From Verrucomicrobiota bacterium (GTDB taxonomy: Bacteria > Verrucomicrobiota > Verrucomicrobiia > Verrucomicrobiales > DEV007), in contig JAHDID010000029.1 in NCBI GenBank assembly GCA_020630975.1, positions 1-61,773 of the forward strand: DNA of 61,773 nucleotides, given 5' to 3'. The position numbers and the translations under genes were made by a program. This document shows positions 26,068-34,290 of the stretch, piece after piece. Numbering within the stretch: position 1 is the first letter of the stretch; every line of letters starts with the position of its first letter. The notes beneath the pieces are model-generated. The model saw only the letters and a list, made by a program, of their open reading frames with translations, searched no databases and was not told the origin of the DNA.

Positions 26068-26844
26068 ATGCGCACAGCCCTAGTACAATCCGACATCCTC
26101 TGGGAAGACAAAGTGGCCAACTTTGACCGCGTGCGGGACTATCTGGCCGACACCTCTGCCGACCTCATCGTGCTACCCGAGCTATTTGCCACAGGCTTCA
26201 CCATGGCTGCGGCCGAGATCGCCGAGCCTGATCTAGGCCAGACCGAGAGCTTTCTGATAGCGCTCGCAAAGGAAAAAGGCGCCCACGTGATAGGCGGGCT
26301 CGCCAAAATCGCCCCAAATGGTGAGGGAAAGCCAAAAAATTGTGCCGTCCTAGCGACTCCATCTGGCGAGATCGCCTGCCGCTACGAAAAGATTCACCCC
26401 TTTTCCTACGGCGACGAGCAACTCCATTACGCCGCAGGCAGCCAGGTGCAATGCACCTCGATAGGAGATTGGCAGGTATGCCCGACGGTGTGCTACGATC
26501 TGCGCTTCCCCGAGCTCTATCGAGCAGGCACAGCCCTAGCGGCGCAGCTACTCATAGCCATCGCCAACTGGCCTGCCAAGCGCCGTGAGCACTGGCGCAC
26601 CCTGCTGCAAGCCCGAGCCATCGAGAACCAAGCCTACGTCATCGGGGTGAACCGCTGCGGCGCGGACCCCAATCTCGACTACGCCGGCGACTCTCTGGCA
26701 ATCGATCCGCAGGGGACGATCATAGCCGATGCAGGCTGCGACGCCGGAGTCGTGACCGCTGACCTCAACTTGACCGAGGTTTTAGATTGGCGCGATCAGT
26801 TCCCTGCACTTAGGGACAGACGGGATAGTCTGTTCCGAAAATGA
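26068..26844 (+). CDS. Carbon-nitrogen hydrolase, omega-amidase/nitrilase family
   Basis: A 258-residue enzyme of the nitrilase superfamily. The catalytic triad is visible as Glu38 (VLPELF), Lys108 (YEKIHPFSYG) and Cys142 (PTVCYDLRFPELYR). The HPFSYGDEQLHY segment and short length match the YafV-like omega-amidases, which hydrolyse alpha-ketoglutaramate or alpha-ketosuccinamate in metabolite repair. Cytoplasmic. It starts 12 bases after the ART-like gene and overlaps the next gene by 4 bases. Confidence 0.88.
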   Translation: MRTALVQSDILWEDKVANFDRVRDYLADTSADLIVLPELFATGFTMAAAEIAEPDLGQTESFLIALAKEKGAHVIGGLAKIAPNGEGKPKNCAVLATPSGEIACRYEKIHPFSYGDEQLHYAAGSQVQCTSIGDWQVCPTVCYDLRFPELYRAGTALAAQLLIAIANWPAKRREHWRTLLQARAIENQAYVIGVNRCGADPNLDYAGDSLAIDPQGTIIADAGCDAGVVTADLNLTEVLDWRDQFPALRDRRDSLFRK

Positions 26845-27992
26845 AACTCTTTTTGATACTCGCGATCACCGCTCTCGGACTCCCTGCTGCCGCCCAAGAC
26901 ACTTGGAAAAAGCACACCATCCAGCGGCCTATCCTCAGCAAGATCCACTCCGCCGTGGCCTGCGACTGGACTGGGGATGGCCAGATCGATGTGATGAGCA
27001 GCCATAGCGGCGCCGTCCACCTATACATGGGCCCTGACTGGCAGTCGGTGAAGGTCTTTGATCACGCCGATGCCACCTCTCGCAATAAAGTCCGCTCGGC
27101 CTGCATCCACTCCTGTCTGATGGATGTGGATGGCGATGGCGATCAGGATTTCGTCGGATCGAGCAATACGGTATTCTGGCTGGAATGCCCCGACGATCCG
27201 ACCACACCGTGGACTTACCGCACGGTCGACGATGAGATCCTCGGCACCCACTGCCTGATCACTGACGATGTGGATAGCGATGGAAAGCTGGACCTGATCG
27301 CCAATTCCGGCCGCGCCAAAGGCACCGACTACCCCAATAGCATCGCCTGGCTCACTCCTCCTGCCCAGCCTCACTCCAGCTCTGCCTGGCCACGGCATAT
27401 CTTTGCTGCAGGCGATGCACCCGGCGGCTCGCACTACACCGGTATCGGCGATCTCGATGGCGATGGTCGGCCAGACATCGCCTGCGGTGCCAAGGGTGGT
27501 AGCGGCTTCCCAGGGGGCGAATGGTTTGCCTGGTGGCAGCAGCCCCAAGACCCCACCCAGACTTGGAAAAAGCATCTGCTCTCGGATGCCGAGCCTGGTG
27601 CGTCGAATATCCTGCCAGCCGATCTCGATGCCGATGGGCACATGGATCTCTTTGCCACTCGCGGCCACGGTGCTGGTGTGCTCTGGTTTCGAGGACCCGA
27701 TTTCGAGAAAATCGAAATCGACCCCGAGATCGCCTACCCGCACTCGCTGGCCCTAGCCGACCTCGATGCCGATGGCGATACCGATGCCATCACCTGCGGC
27801 AAAGAGGCCGATGGCATCGCCACATGGTACGAAAATAATGGCAAAGGCAGCTTCACCAAACGTGTGATAGGTATCGACCAGGGATCCTACGATACCCGTA
27901 CCATCGATATGGATGGCGATGGCGATCTCGATGTGCTGATCGCCGGTCAGGCCAGCCAAAACATCGTCTGGTACGAGAATGAACTAAAATAA
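26841..27992 (+). CDS. Secreted FG-GAP/VCBS repeat protein
   Basis: A 383-residue exported protein (signal MKLFLILAITALGLPAAAQ). It consists of repeated calcium-binding blades of a beta-propeller: DWTGDGQIDVMSS, DVDGDGDQDFVGS, DVDSDGKLDLIAN, DLDGDGRPDIACG, DLDADGHMDLFAT, DLDADGDTDAITC and DMDGDGDLDVLIA. This is the FG-GAP/VCBS pattern of integrin-like propellers that bind ligands or polysaccharides outside the membrane. No catalytic domain is attached. It overlaps the amidase gene by 4 bases and precedes a small acidic protein gene. Confidence 0.85.
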   Translation: MKLFLILAITALGLPAAAQDTWKKHTIQRPILSKIHSAVACDWTGDGQIDVMSSHSGAVHLYMGPDWQSVKVFDHADATSRNKVRSACIHSCLMDVDGDGDQDFVGSSNTVFWLECPDDPTTPWTYRTVDDEILGTHCLITDDVDSDGKLDLIANSGRAKGTDYPNSIAWLTPPAQPHSSSAWPRHIFAAGDAPGGSHYTGIGDLDGDGRPDIACGAKGGSGFPGGEWFAWWQQPQDPTQTWKKHLLSDAEPGASNILPADLDADGHMDLFATRGHGAGVLWFRGPDFEKIEIDPEIAYPHSLALADLDADGDTDAITCGKEADGIATWYENNGKGSFTKRVIGIDQGSYDTRTIDMDGDGDLDVLIAGQASQNIVWYENELK

Positions 27993-28003
27993 TAAGCAAC
28001 CGA

Positions 28004-28444
28004 ATGAAACTCACACCTCACGCGCAAAAGCTAGCCGACGAATGGCTAGCCGAGGGCTACAACGACCTCGACGAGCTAGCCGAGATCCTGGGTATCGCGC
28101 GAGGCGGTATCGGTGCCGAGGCCCAGGGCCACTGCTATCGCCGTATCAATGACGATGAATTCGCCCCTGCCGACCTCGAGGACCTGATCGACGATGATGA
28201 CCGACTCGCCCAACTGATCGACGGCACCGCCACCGTGACCGAGGAGGAGATGGAGATCTGGCGGCAAGCTCAGCGCGAGGCTCAGGATGCGACTCGATTC
28301 TTCATCTGGAAAGTACCCTTCACCCGCGAGGAGCTGTACATGATCACCATCCATCGAAAGAATGGCTACCTCGACCGAGCAGATGGCTTATTCCACTCGG
28401 CTGAGGCTACCGAGCCGTATGGCGATGTGGTCTACGATGGCTAA
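28004..28444 (+). CDS. Acidic cytoplasmic protein of unknown function
   Basis: A 146-residue acidic protein with no signal peptide or membrane segment. The N-terminal third looks like a helical domain (HAQKLADEWLAEGYNDLDELAEILGIARGG), the middle is Asp/Glu-rich (DLEDLIDDDDRLAQLIDG), and the C-terminus contains aromatic strands (TRFFIWKVPFTREELYMITIHRKNGYLDRADG). It lies 11 bases after the FG-GAP gene and 15 before the glycosyltransferase gene. I do not recognise a family. Confidence 0.6.
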   Translation: MKLTPHAQKLADEWLAEGYNDLDELAEILGIARGGIGAEAQGHCYRRINDDEFAPADLEDLIDDDDRLAQLIDGTATVTEEEMEIWRQAQREAQDATRFFIWKVPFTREELYMITIHRKNGYLDRADGLFHSAEATEPYGDVVYDG

Positions 28445-28459
28445 CCCCTGAAAAAACTC

Positions 28460-29731
28460 ATGAAAGTCACCTACATCACAGCCGGAGCAGGCGGCATGTA
28501 CTGTGGCAGCTGCATGCGCGACAATGCCCTCGTAGCCGAGCTACAGGACATGGGATGGGATATATCGCTACTCCCCCTATACACTCCCATCCGCACCGAC
28601 GATGAAGACCGCTCCATCGATCGAGTCTTCTTCGGCGGGGTGAATGTCTACCTGCAGCAAAAGGTGCCCATCTTTCGCCATCTCCCCGGTCTACTCGATA
28701 GATGGATCGATAGCCCCAAATTTCTCAAACGTGTCGCCTCTGGCAATATCTCTACCGATGCCGCTGAGCTCGGAGAGATGACACTATCCATGGCCAAAGG
28801 CGAAGATGGCTACCAAAAGCGTGAAGTAAAGAAACTCATCCACTGGCTGAAGGAGACCGAAAAACCCGACCTCATCTGCCTGACCAATCTACTCGTCGGC
28901 GGCTCCATCCCAGCGCTAAAACGCGAACTGGATATCCCCATCCTCGTGACCCTACAGGGCGACGATGTCTTTCTCGACGAGCTCACCGAGCCATGGCACA
29001 CCAAGATCCTCGACCAGATGAAAGCGCTGGCACAGCTGGCAGATGGTTTCATTACCTTTTCCAGCTACTACCGAGACCGCATGTGCGATCTACTAGAGAT
29101 CGCGCCCGAGCGCTTTCACCTCACTCCTCTGGGCATCAATGTATCTGAGTACGATGGCGTCTGGCAGGCTCGACAGCAGCGTGAGACTCATGGAAAAACT
29201 ATCGGCTACTTCGCTCGCATCTGCCCGGAAAAAGGCTTCGACCTGATCATCAGCGCATTTCTAAAACTAGCTGATCAAGACCCCGATTATCAGCTCATCA
29301 CCGGAGGTTGGCTATCCGCCAAAGACGAAGCTTTCTTCAGCGACCAGATCGCACGCCTAGAGGCCGCGGGTCTATCAGATCGCTTCACCCACCTCGGATC
29401 GACCGACCACTCTGGCAAGTTGGATTTCTTTCAGACGATCGACGTCTTTTGCGTGCCAGCCCGCTTTGTCGAGCCCAAAGGCCTCTACCTACTCGAGGCG
29501 ATGGCATGTGGCATACCCGTAGTAGCCCCCGATCGAGGTGCCTTCCCAGAGATCATAAATAGCAGCTCCGGAGGCAGCCTCTTCACCCATGGCGATACCG
29601 ATCACCTAGCTACCCAGCTAGCCGCAACCGACAGCACTGCAGGCCCCCGAGGCAGAGACTGGGTCGAGCAGCACGGCAATCGCCGCGCCATGGCCGAAGC
29701 GACTGCGATAGCTTTTGAGAAGCTCAAATAA
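28460..29731 (+). CDS. Glycosyltransferase family 4-type enzyme
   Basis: A 423-residue enzyme of the GT-B fold. The N-terminal Rossmann domain begins MKVTYITAGAGGMYCGSCMRDNALVAELQ, with the glycine-rich acceptor-side loop. The C-terminal donor domain has IGYFARICPEKGFDLIISAF and the E-x7-E signature EPKGLYLLEAMACGIPVV. Family 4 enzymes use nucleotide sugars for exopolysaccharide, lipopolysaccharide or other surface glycans; the acceptor here is not known. It is the last gene of the plus-strand run, and the tandem 21-base repeat follows its stop. Confidence 0.88.
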   Translation: MKVTYITAGAGGMYCGSCMRDNALVAELQDMGWDISLLPLYTPIRTDDEDRSIDRVFFGGVNVYLQQKVPIFRHLPGLLDRWIDSPKFLKRVASGNISTDAAELGEMTLSMAKGEDGYQKREVKKLIHWLKETEKPDLICLTNLLVGGSIPALKRELDIPILVTLQGDDVFLDELTEPWHTKILDQMKALAQLADGFITFSSYYRDRMCDLLEIAPERFHLTPLGINVSEYDGVWQARQQRETHGKTIGYFARICPEKGFDLIISAFLKLADQDPDYQLITGGWLSAKDEAFFSDQIARLEAAGLSDRFTHLGSTDHSGKLDFFQTIDVFCVPARFVEPKGLYLLEAMACGIPVVAPDRGAFPEIINSSSGGSLFTHGDTDHLATQLAATDSTAGPRGRDWVEQHGNRRAMAEATAIAFEKLK

Positions 29732-29737
29732 CCCTCA

Positions 29738-29773
29738 ATTCAATAGGGTACAGTTTTCATTCAATAGGGTACA
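29738..29773. repeat. Tandem ATTCAATAGGGTACA repeat, copy 1
   Basis: ATTCAATAGGGTACA occurs twice (29738-29752 and 29759-29773) with a period of 21 bases and a TTTTC linker part. The same arrangement occurs at 47351-47386. It sits in a 51-base gap between the convergent glycosyltransferase and M42 peptidase genes. ACCCT (29731-29735) and AGGGT (29745-29749) can pair with each other. Confidence 0.75.
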
Positions 29774-29782
29774 ATCCCCCTA

Positions 29783-30793
29783 TCATTCGCCGCAAAAGGC
29801 ATTGATGTAGGCGCGGCATAGCTGGATGGTGGCCTCTATCCCGCGCTTGTGAGTGCGCTCGGTGCTGTGCGAGGCAGCGACACCTGGGCCGATCAGAGCG
29901 ACGCGGAAATCATTGCCCGCACTGAGAGCGGCAGACCCATCGCTGCCGTAAAATGGATACACATCCTGAGCAAAGGGGATATGCCTATCCATGGCCAATG
30001 ATACGAGGCGACGGCGCATCTCGTAGTCGTAGGGCCCCGTGCTATCTTTCGCGCAGATCGAGCACGCCTCCTCGCTGCCCTCGCAGGGAGCGCCGAGCAC
30101 TCCCATATCGATGACCAGTAGCTCCTCTATCGTATCGGAAAATCCACAGGCCCCACCGTGACCGACCTCTTCGTAGTTGGAGAAATACAGCTCCACCGGC
30201 ACCTGCTTATCGGCCAACTGGCGAGCCAGCTCGATCAGGATCAAGCAACCCGCTTTATTATCGAGAAATCGCGATTTGATGAACCCGCTCTCCAGCTCCT
30301 GATAGCGCGTATCTAGGCAAATATAGTCGCCATTCTGTATTCCCAGCTCTGCGACGTCGTCGTAGGAGTAAACCCTCTCGTCCAGGCGCACGTGCATATT
30401 GTGCAGGCCACGGATAGTCGTGTCCTTTTCCCGATTGGCATGGGTAGAGGGATTGTTCAGCAGGATCGTCCCAGTATAGCGGCGCCCCTCCAGCGTCTCG
30501 ATGGTCACATACTCCCCTTCCGCCCCAGTCAGCGATAGCCCCCCGATCAGGGTAAATCGGATCGTTCCATCGCCATTGATGCCCGACACCATCGCACCGA
30601 GAGTATCGACATGCGCTGCGATCGCCAGCCGCGGGCTATCTGAGAATCGACAGGCTACAGCGCCTTTGTTTGACCGGTAGGGTGCCACGCCCAGCTCATC
30701 TAGACGTGCATGGATGTAGTCACTGGCGGCCTGAGTCTTGCCAGAAGGAGAATCGATCGCGATCAGGTCGCGAAGTATGGCGTAGTCAGTCAT
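29783..30793 (-). CDS. M42-family metallopeptidase (aminopeptidase-like)
   Basis: A 336-residue enzyme if started at ATG 30791-30793 (MTDYAILRDLIAIDSPSG), the normal M42 start; a longer form adds 18 unlike residues. Metal ligands and catalytic residues are visible in IAAHVDTLG, SRFLDNKAGC, YEEVGHGG and the C-terminal GPGVAASHSTERTHKRG segment. M42/M18-like enzymes are cytoplasmic, form large tetrahedral assemblies in some species and trim peptides; some homologues act on N-acetyl or osmoprotectant peptides. It converges on the glycosyltransferase gene and is divergent from the gene at 30887. Confidence 0.87.
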   Translation of the reverse strand: MTDYAILRDLIAIDSPSGKTQAASDYIHARLDELGVAPYRSNKGAVACRFSDSPRLAIAAHVDTLGAMVSGINGDGTIRFTLIGGLSLTGAEGEYVTIETLEGRRYTGTILLNNPSTHANREKDTTIRGLHNMHVRLDERVYSYDDVAELGIQNGDYICLDTRYQELESGFIKSRFLDNKAGCLILIELARQLADKQVPVELYFSNYEEVGHGGACGFSDTIEELLVIDMGVLGAPCEGSEEACSICAKDSTGPYDYEMRRRLVSLAMDRHIPFAQDVYPFYGSDGSAALSAGNDFRVALIGPGVAASHSTERTHKRGIEATIQLCRAYINAFCGE

Positions 30794-30886
30794 CGCAGGA
30801 CACCAGACATCGCGCAGACAGCGATTCAAGAAAAAGTGTGCTGCCATTTCGCGGTGATTGGGGTTATCCTTAGCAGCTCTAGAGAT

Positions 30887-31675
30887 ATGGTTCGTGCTTT
30901 CCAGGTTTTCGTGGTGATCTTTTGGCTCTTCGCCACCGGCTGGCTCATCAAGACAGTGATGACTCCGCCCGATGCCGGTCTTTCAGAAATCGATCCCCGC
31001 CGCCCCTTGGAGGCTTTCTTCGCCTGGAATGATAACACACGGATGACCGTGCTCGAACATGGCGATAAAATCGGTGAGCTGAGGGTGACGGCGGCCGATC
31101 GCGATGCAGAAAATCCAGCCGAAATCTCTCTATCCGGTAATGTCTTCGGTGATAAATACCCGGGACTGAAGGGAGCCATCTTTCGTATGACCCAGAGTAT
31201 CAGCGAAGATTACTCGATACTCGGTGGCTCCTTCCTGATGCGCCTCCCATCCAGCGACATGACGATCCGCGCTGTGATGGATGAGCAAAAGCAAACCATG
31301 GAAGCTGAGCTGCTGGTATCCGGGGCGTCGATGTTCAAATACAACAGCGCAAAAGACGGCAAAATCGACCCCAACGCTATAGCCATGGTGAAATCCAATC
31401 CCATGCTCAGCAGCATGATCGAAGAAGCTGGCGGCCAGGAATCTCTCGACTGGGAGATCCACTCCTACCGAGGACAGAGAATCTTTCACGGCAAGCCCCT
31501 CCCCGTCTACCTGATGAAGCTGCGCCTCCCCCAACTCGGCGAAGACTCGATACGCTTCTACCTGAGCGAGGCTGGCGAGCCTCTGCTAATCGAAACTGAC
31601 TTTGGCATAGCAGCGGTCTCTGAGATGCTGCAGCCACCTAAGAAAAAGAAACCACAGGCCCAACCGCTACCGTGA
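30887..31675 (+). CDS. Membrane-anchored protein of unknown function
   Basis: A 262-residue protein if begun at ATG 30887 (MVRAFQVFVVIFWLFATGWLI), which gives an N-terminal transmembrane helix or uncleaved signal. Reading upstream would run into the M42 gene region and gives no sensible N-terminus. The body is a predicted beta-rich domain (RMTVLEHGDKIGELRVTA, DYSILGGSFLMRLPSSDMTIRAV, YLMKLRLPQLGEDSIRFYLSEAG) that looks like lipid- or ligand-binding periplasmic domains. The C-terminus is Lys/Pro-rich. Its last 9 bases overlap the end of folP on the other strand. Confidence 0.65.
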   Translation: MVRAFQVFVVIFWLFATGWLIKTVMTPPDAGLSEIDPRRPLEAFFAWNDNTRMTVLEHGDKIGELRVTAADRDAENPAEISLSGNVFGDKYPGLKGAIFRMTQSISEDYSILGGSFLMRLPSSDMTIRAVMDEQKQTMEAELLVSGASMFKYNSAKDGKIDPNAIAMVKSNPMLSSMIEEAGGQESLDWEIHSYRGQRIFHGKPLPVYLMKLRLPQLGEDSIRFYLSEAGEPLLIETDFGIAAVSEMLQPPKKKKPQAQPLP

Positions 31676-32530
31676 GGTGATGGCCGTAAGCACTCGGGCG
31701 GCCTCCACAGCGGCCTTCACATGGTGGACACGGTAGATCTGGGCACCCGACGATATCCCCCTGGCCAAACAAGCAATCGTGCCGCTATCGCGATCCACCG
31801 GGTCGGGCAGATCGAGCACATCTCCGATCACAGTCTTTCTCGAAATCGGCAACAACACAGGCAACCCAAAGCGGTGCAAGCGCTCGATATCTCGATAGAT
31901 CTTCAGATTATCATCCTTTTGCTTGGCAAAATCGATACCGGGATCGATCACGATCTGGCTATCGCTCAGGCCTGCCTGGCGAGCTAAGGCGATCTTCTCC
32001 TCGAAGAACTCCTCCATCGCCTGCCAGACATCCACATAGCTCTGCGAGGTGTGCGCCACCTTCGGCAGGCCGACGGTGTGCATGATCAGCAGAGGGCAGC
32101 CATGCTGGGCACACAAGTCTGCATTGGTCGAGTCTGGCAAACCACTGATATCATTGATCAAATCAACCTGCCCGGTCTTTAAGACAGCCTCGATCACCTC
32201 TGGTCGCCACGTATTGATCGACAATAGTGGCGGGAATAGCTGTTCCTCATACTTTGGCTCCAGCCCCTCACTAATGGATGGCCACTTCTCGATGAAGGGC
32301 AGAAGGCGATCGATCTCCTCCTGTATCGCTATTGCCTCACGATTGGTTCGAGCGCTCTCGCCACCCACATCGATGATATCCGCACCATCGGCTACAAATT
32401 GCCGAGCTTGCCCAAAGGCTTTATCCACCTCCAGCGTGCCATCTCCCGAAAAGGAATCGTCATTGATATTGACGATTCCCATGATTCTCGGGCGATCATA
32501 GGGCACATCGGTGTAAGGTATAGGCGGCAT
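31667..32530 (-). CDS. folP: Dihydropteroate synthase
   Basis: A 287-residue TIM-barrel enzyme joining p-aminobenzoate to dihydropterin pyrophosphate in folate synthesis; it is the sulfonamide target. Signatures are GIVNINDDSFSGDG (pterin loop; most family members read NVTPDSF), DGADIIDVGGESAR, INDISGL, LLIMHTVGLPK, and the KTVIGDVL-type active-site loop (ISRKTVIGDVLDLP). The C-terminus RVHHVKAAVEAARVL matches the family. Its 3' end overlaps a convergent gene by 9 bases. The altered first loop (NINDDSFSGDG in place of NVTPDSFSDGG) is uncommon but within the family's range. Confidence 0.92.
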   Translation of the reverse strand: MPPIPYTDVPYDRPRIMGIVNINDDSFSGDGTLEVDKAFGQARQFVADGADIIDVGGESARTNREAIAIQEEIDRLLPFIEKWPSISEGLEPKYEEQLFPPLLSINTWRPEVIEAVLKTGQVDLINDISGLPDSTNADLCAQHGCPLLIMHTVGLPKVAHTSQSYVDVWQAMEEFFEEKIALARQAGLSDSQIVIDPGIDFAKQKDDNLKIYRDIERLHRFGLPVLLPISRKTVIGDVLDLPDPVDRDSGTIACLARGISSGAQIYRVHHVKAAVEAARVLTAITSR

Positions 32531-32557
32531 GGGTAATGATATGAATCGACGGCAAAA

Positions 32558-32938
32558 CTACTCCTTTGCCTCAGCTTTATTCTGCGCAGTCAGCTTCCTG
32601 CGCAACTCCTTGTTCTCCGAATAAATCTTTTCGATGATGTCATTCAAACGCTCCAACTCTAGGCGCATAGCGGCAATGTCTTTAGATGATTGAGCCTCCA
32701 ATTGACGCTGTTTCTGATCTCGGCGCACCTCGCTGGGAGTTCGCAAATCAGGAAGAGGAGGAAGCTCAATCAGATCCCCATCTACATCGAGCAGGTGTTT
32801 ATCATCAGATAGGCTTTTATCATCGAATAATCTTTCATCACTGAGAGGAATGAACTCCGAACTACCGGAAGTGCGAGAATCCTGCGCTACCAAAACTCCA
32901 ATTAGGGAAAAGAACACAAAAATAGGAAAAACCTTCAT
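32558..32938 (-). CDS. Small secreted coiled-coil protein
   Basis: A 126-residue protein with signal peptide MKVFPIFVFFSLIGVLVAQ. The mature part is acidic at first (DDKSLSDDKHLLDVDGDLIELPPLP), then forms a helical heptad-like region (RDQKQRQLEAQSSKDIAAMRLELERLNDIIEKIYSENKEL) ending in a basic-acidic tail. It resembles small periplasmic coiled-coil spacers. Located 27 bases upstream of folP on the same strand. Function unknown. Confidence 0.6.
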   Translation of the reverse strand: MKVFPIFVFFSLIGVLVAQDSRTSGSSEFIPLSDERLFDDKSLSDDKHLLDVDGDLIELPPLPDLRTPSEVRRDQKQRQLEAQSSKDIAAMRLELERLNDIIEKIYSENKELRRKLTAQNKAEAKE

Positions 32939-32969
32939 AACTTGAAGCTACTCAAAAGCATAACAGACC

Positions 32970-33650
32970 TCAAGCGCTATCGCGGAGTCGATCTGCTTCA
33001 CGAATACCGCGACGCACTTCCTCCGGATTGGAAAAATCCCTAAAAACCAAATTGAGCCCCAATTCGCGAAGTTCTTCACTCCTCCTACCGATACCTATCA
33101 TCGGTATCCCCAGCCGCTCACATGCTTGCACATCCCATGGAGCATCACCAAAATATACAGCCGAAGATAATTCGTATCCTGACCGTTTTGCGGCCAATGG
33201 AATAATATCTCTCCGCCTCGGCGTATCGCTAGATGTAGCATGCGGAAACTGTTGCATATCAATACCACAACATTCCAACTTAAACTCTGCTTCAGTATCA
33301 TAGCCTCCCGTAGCAAACGCTACCGTCACAGCCGAGTCCGCTGATAATTGAGAAATGAGCTCTACAGCTCCTGCAATAGGACTAAAATCACCCGGAAACT
33401 TGGGTTTTTCCGCCCGCAACAAATCGACAAATCGATCACGAAACACCACCTCTTTGGATTCGATTTCTGCACTCGATCCGATTACCGAACGAACAATCCC
33501 TGAACTAGTTGGCTCATCAAAAGCTGCCCAATCCAATGTATCCAGCGACACACCAAACACCTCCTTAAATGCTTGAGCGTAACACCGCCCCTCCACATCC
33601 TGCGTATCGCATACCGTTCCGTCTATATCGAATATTACCAAAGAATCCAT
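32970..33650 (-). CDS. HAD-family hydrolase, phosphoglycolate-phosphatase-like
   Basis: A 226-residue haloacid dehalogenase superfamily protein. Motif I is FDIDGTVCDTQ (nucleophile Asp8 in DIDGT), motif II lies in VAFATGGYD, motif III in the RRRDIIPLAAKRSG segment, and motif IV in AVYFGDAPWDVQACERLGIPMIGI. The helical cap at about 20-95 marks it as subclass I. The likely reaction is hydrolysis of a small phosphate ester; the exact substrate is not clear. It precedes the coiled-coil gene on the same strand and lies downstream of the terminator of the ribosomal operon. Confidence 0.8.
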   Translation of the reverse strand: MDSLVIFDIDGTVCDTQDVEGRCYAQAFKEVFGVSLDTLDWAAFDEPTSSGIVRSVIGSSAEIESKEVVFRDRFVDLLRAEKPKFPGDFSPIAGAVELISQLSADSAVTVAFATGGYDTEAEFKLECCGIDMQQFPHATSSDTPRRRDIIPLAAKRSGYELSSAVYFGDAPWDVQACERLGIPMIGIGRRSEELRELGLNLVFRDFSNPEEVRRGIREADRLRDSA

Positions 33651-33710
33651 AAACTAGCATACGTCCTATAGCAATTGGCGCACCCGACACAATACTACCG
33701 CTCCCCAAAC

Positions 33711-33745
33711 AAAAAAAGACTGAGGCCGTTTCCAGCCTCAGTCTT
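33711..33745 (-). terminator. Intrinsic terminator of the ribosomal operon
   Basis: On the minus strand AAGACTGAGGC (33745-33735) pairs with GCCTCAGTCTT (33726-33716) across an 8-base loop and is followed by a run of T (33717-33711). The 11-base stem plus T-run is a textbook rho-independent terminator. It lies 48 bases after the rplP stop and ends the operon there. Confidence 0.9.
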
Positions 33746-33793
33746 GAAAAGTATCTTTATCTCAAAAAGAGACAATCGATAGGAGATCAGATC

Positions 33794-34210
33794 CTACTGA
33801 TCGGCACGGCTGACGAAGCGGCAGCGGACACCGAGCTTGTTGGAAGCTAGGCGGAGTGCCTCTTTGGCAGCAGACTCAGGCACACCTGAGATCTCGAACA
33901 TCATGGTGCCTGGACGAACCACTGCTACCCATGCGTCGACAGGACCCTTACCTTTACCCATACGAGTCTCAGGTGGACGAGCTGTGATCGACTTGTGAGG
34001 AAAGACTCGGATCCAGACTTTGCCTTTACGTTTGAGGTAACGGTTGATGGAAATACGACAGGCCTCAATCTGTCGGTTGGTGATCCAGCCTCGGCCGAGG
34101 CACTGGAGACCATACTCCCCAAAGCTCACTTCCGTACCACGCTGGGCATTGCCCGCACGGCTTCCGCGCTGTGTTTTGCGGAACTTGGTTCTTTTTGGCA
34201 TCAATGGCAT
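33794..34210 (-). CDS. rplP: Ribosomal protein L16
   Basis: A 138-residue large-subunit protein that binds 23S rRNA near the A-site and central protuberance. [22 protein letters not shown] is the usual N-terminus (residues 4 on match MPKRTKFRK), and [23 protein letters not shown] and [18 protein letters not shown] the usual C-terminal regions. A Shine-Dalgarno AAGGAGG lies upstream. It is the last gene of this operon, followed by a strong terminator rather than rpmC (L29). Confidence 0.97.
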   Translation of the reverse strand: MPLMPKRTKFRKTQRGSRAGNAQRGTEVSFGEYGLQCLGRGWITNRQIEACRISINRYLKRKGKVWIRVFPHKSITARPPETRMGKGKGPVDAWVAVVRPGTMMFEISGVPESAAKEALRLASNKLGVRCRFVSRADQ

Positions 34211-34290
34211 AACTGACGTCCTCCTTTACTTAAAATTTAATTGGTTGGTTTTAGATGCTAGAGCGCCAGGCTCTAGACTTAAGATTTAAT

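Noticed and set aside
27021-27743. 240-codon frame opposite the FG-GAP gene
   Set aside because: The Ile/Ala/Gly-rich repeats mirror the Asp-rich propeller repeats on the real strand.
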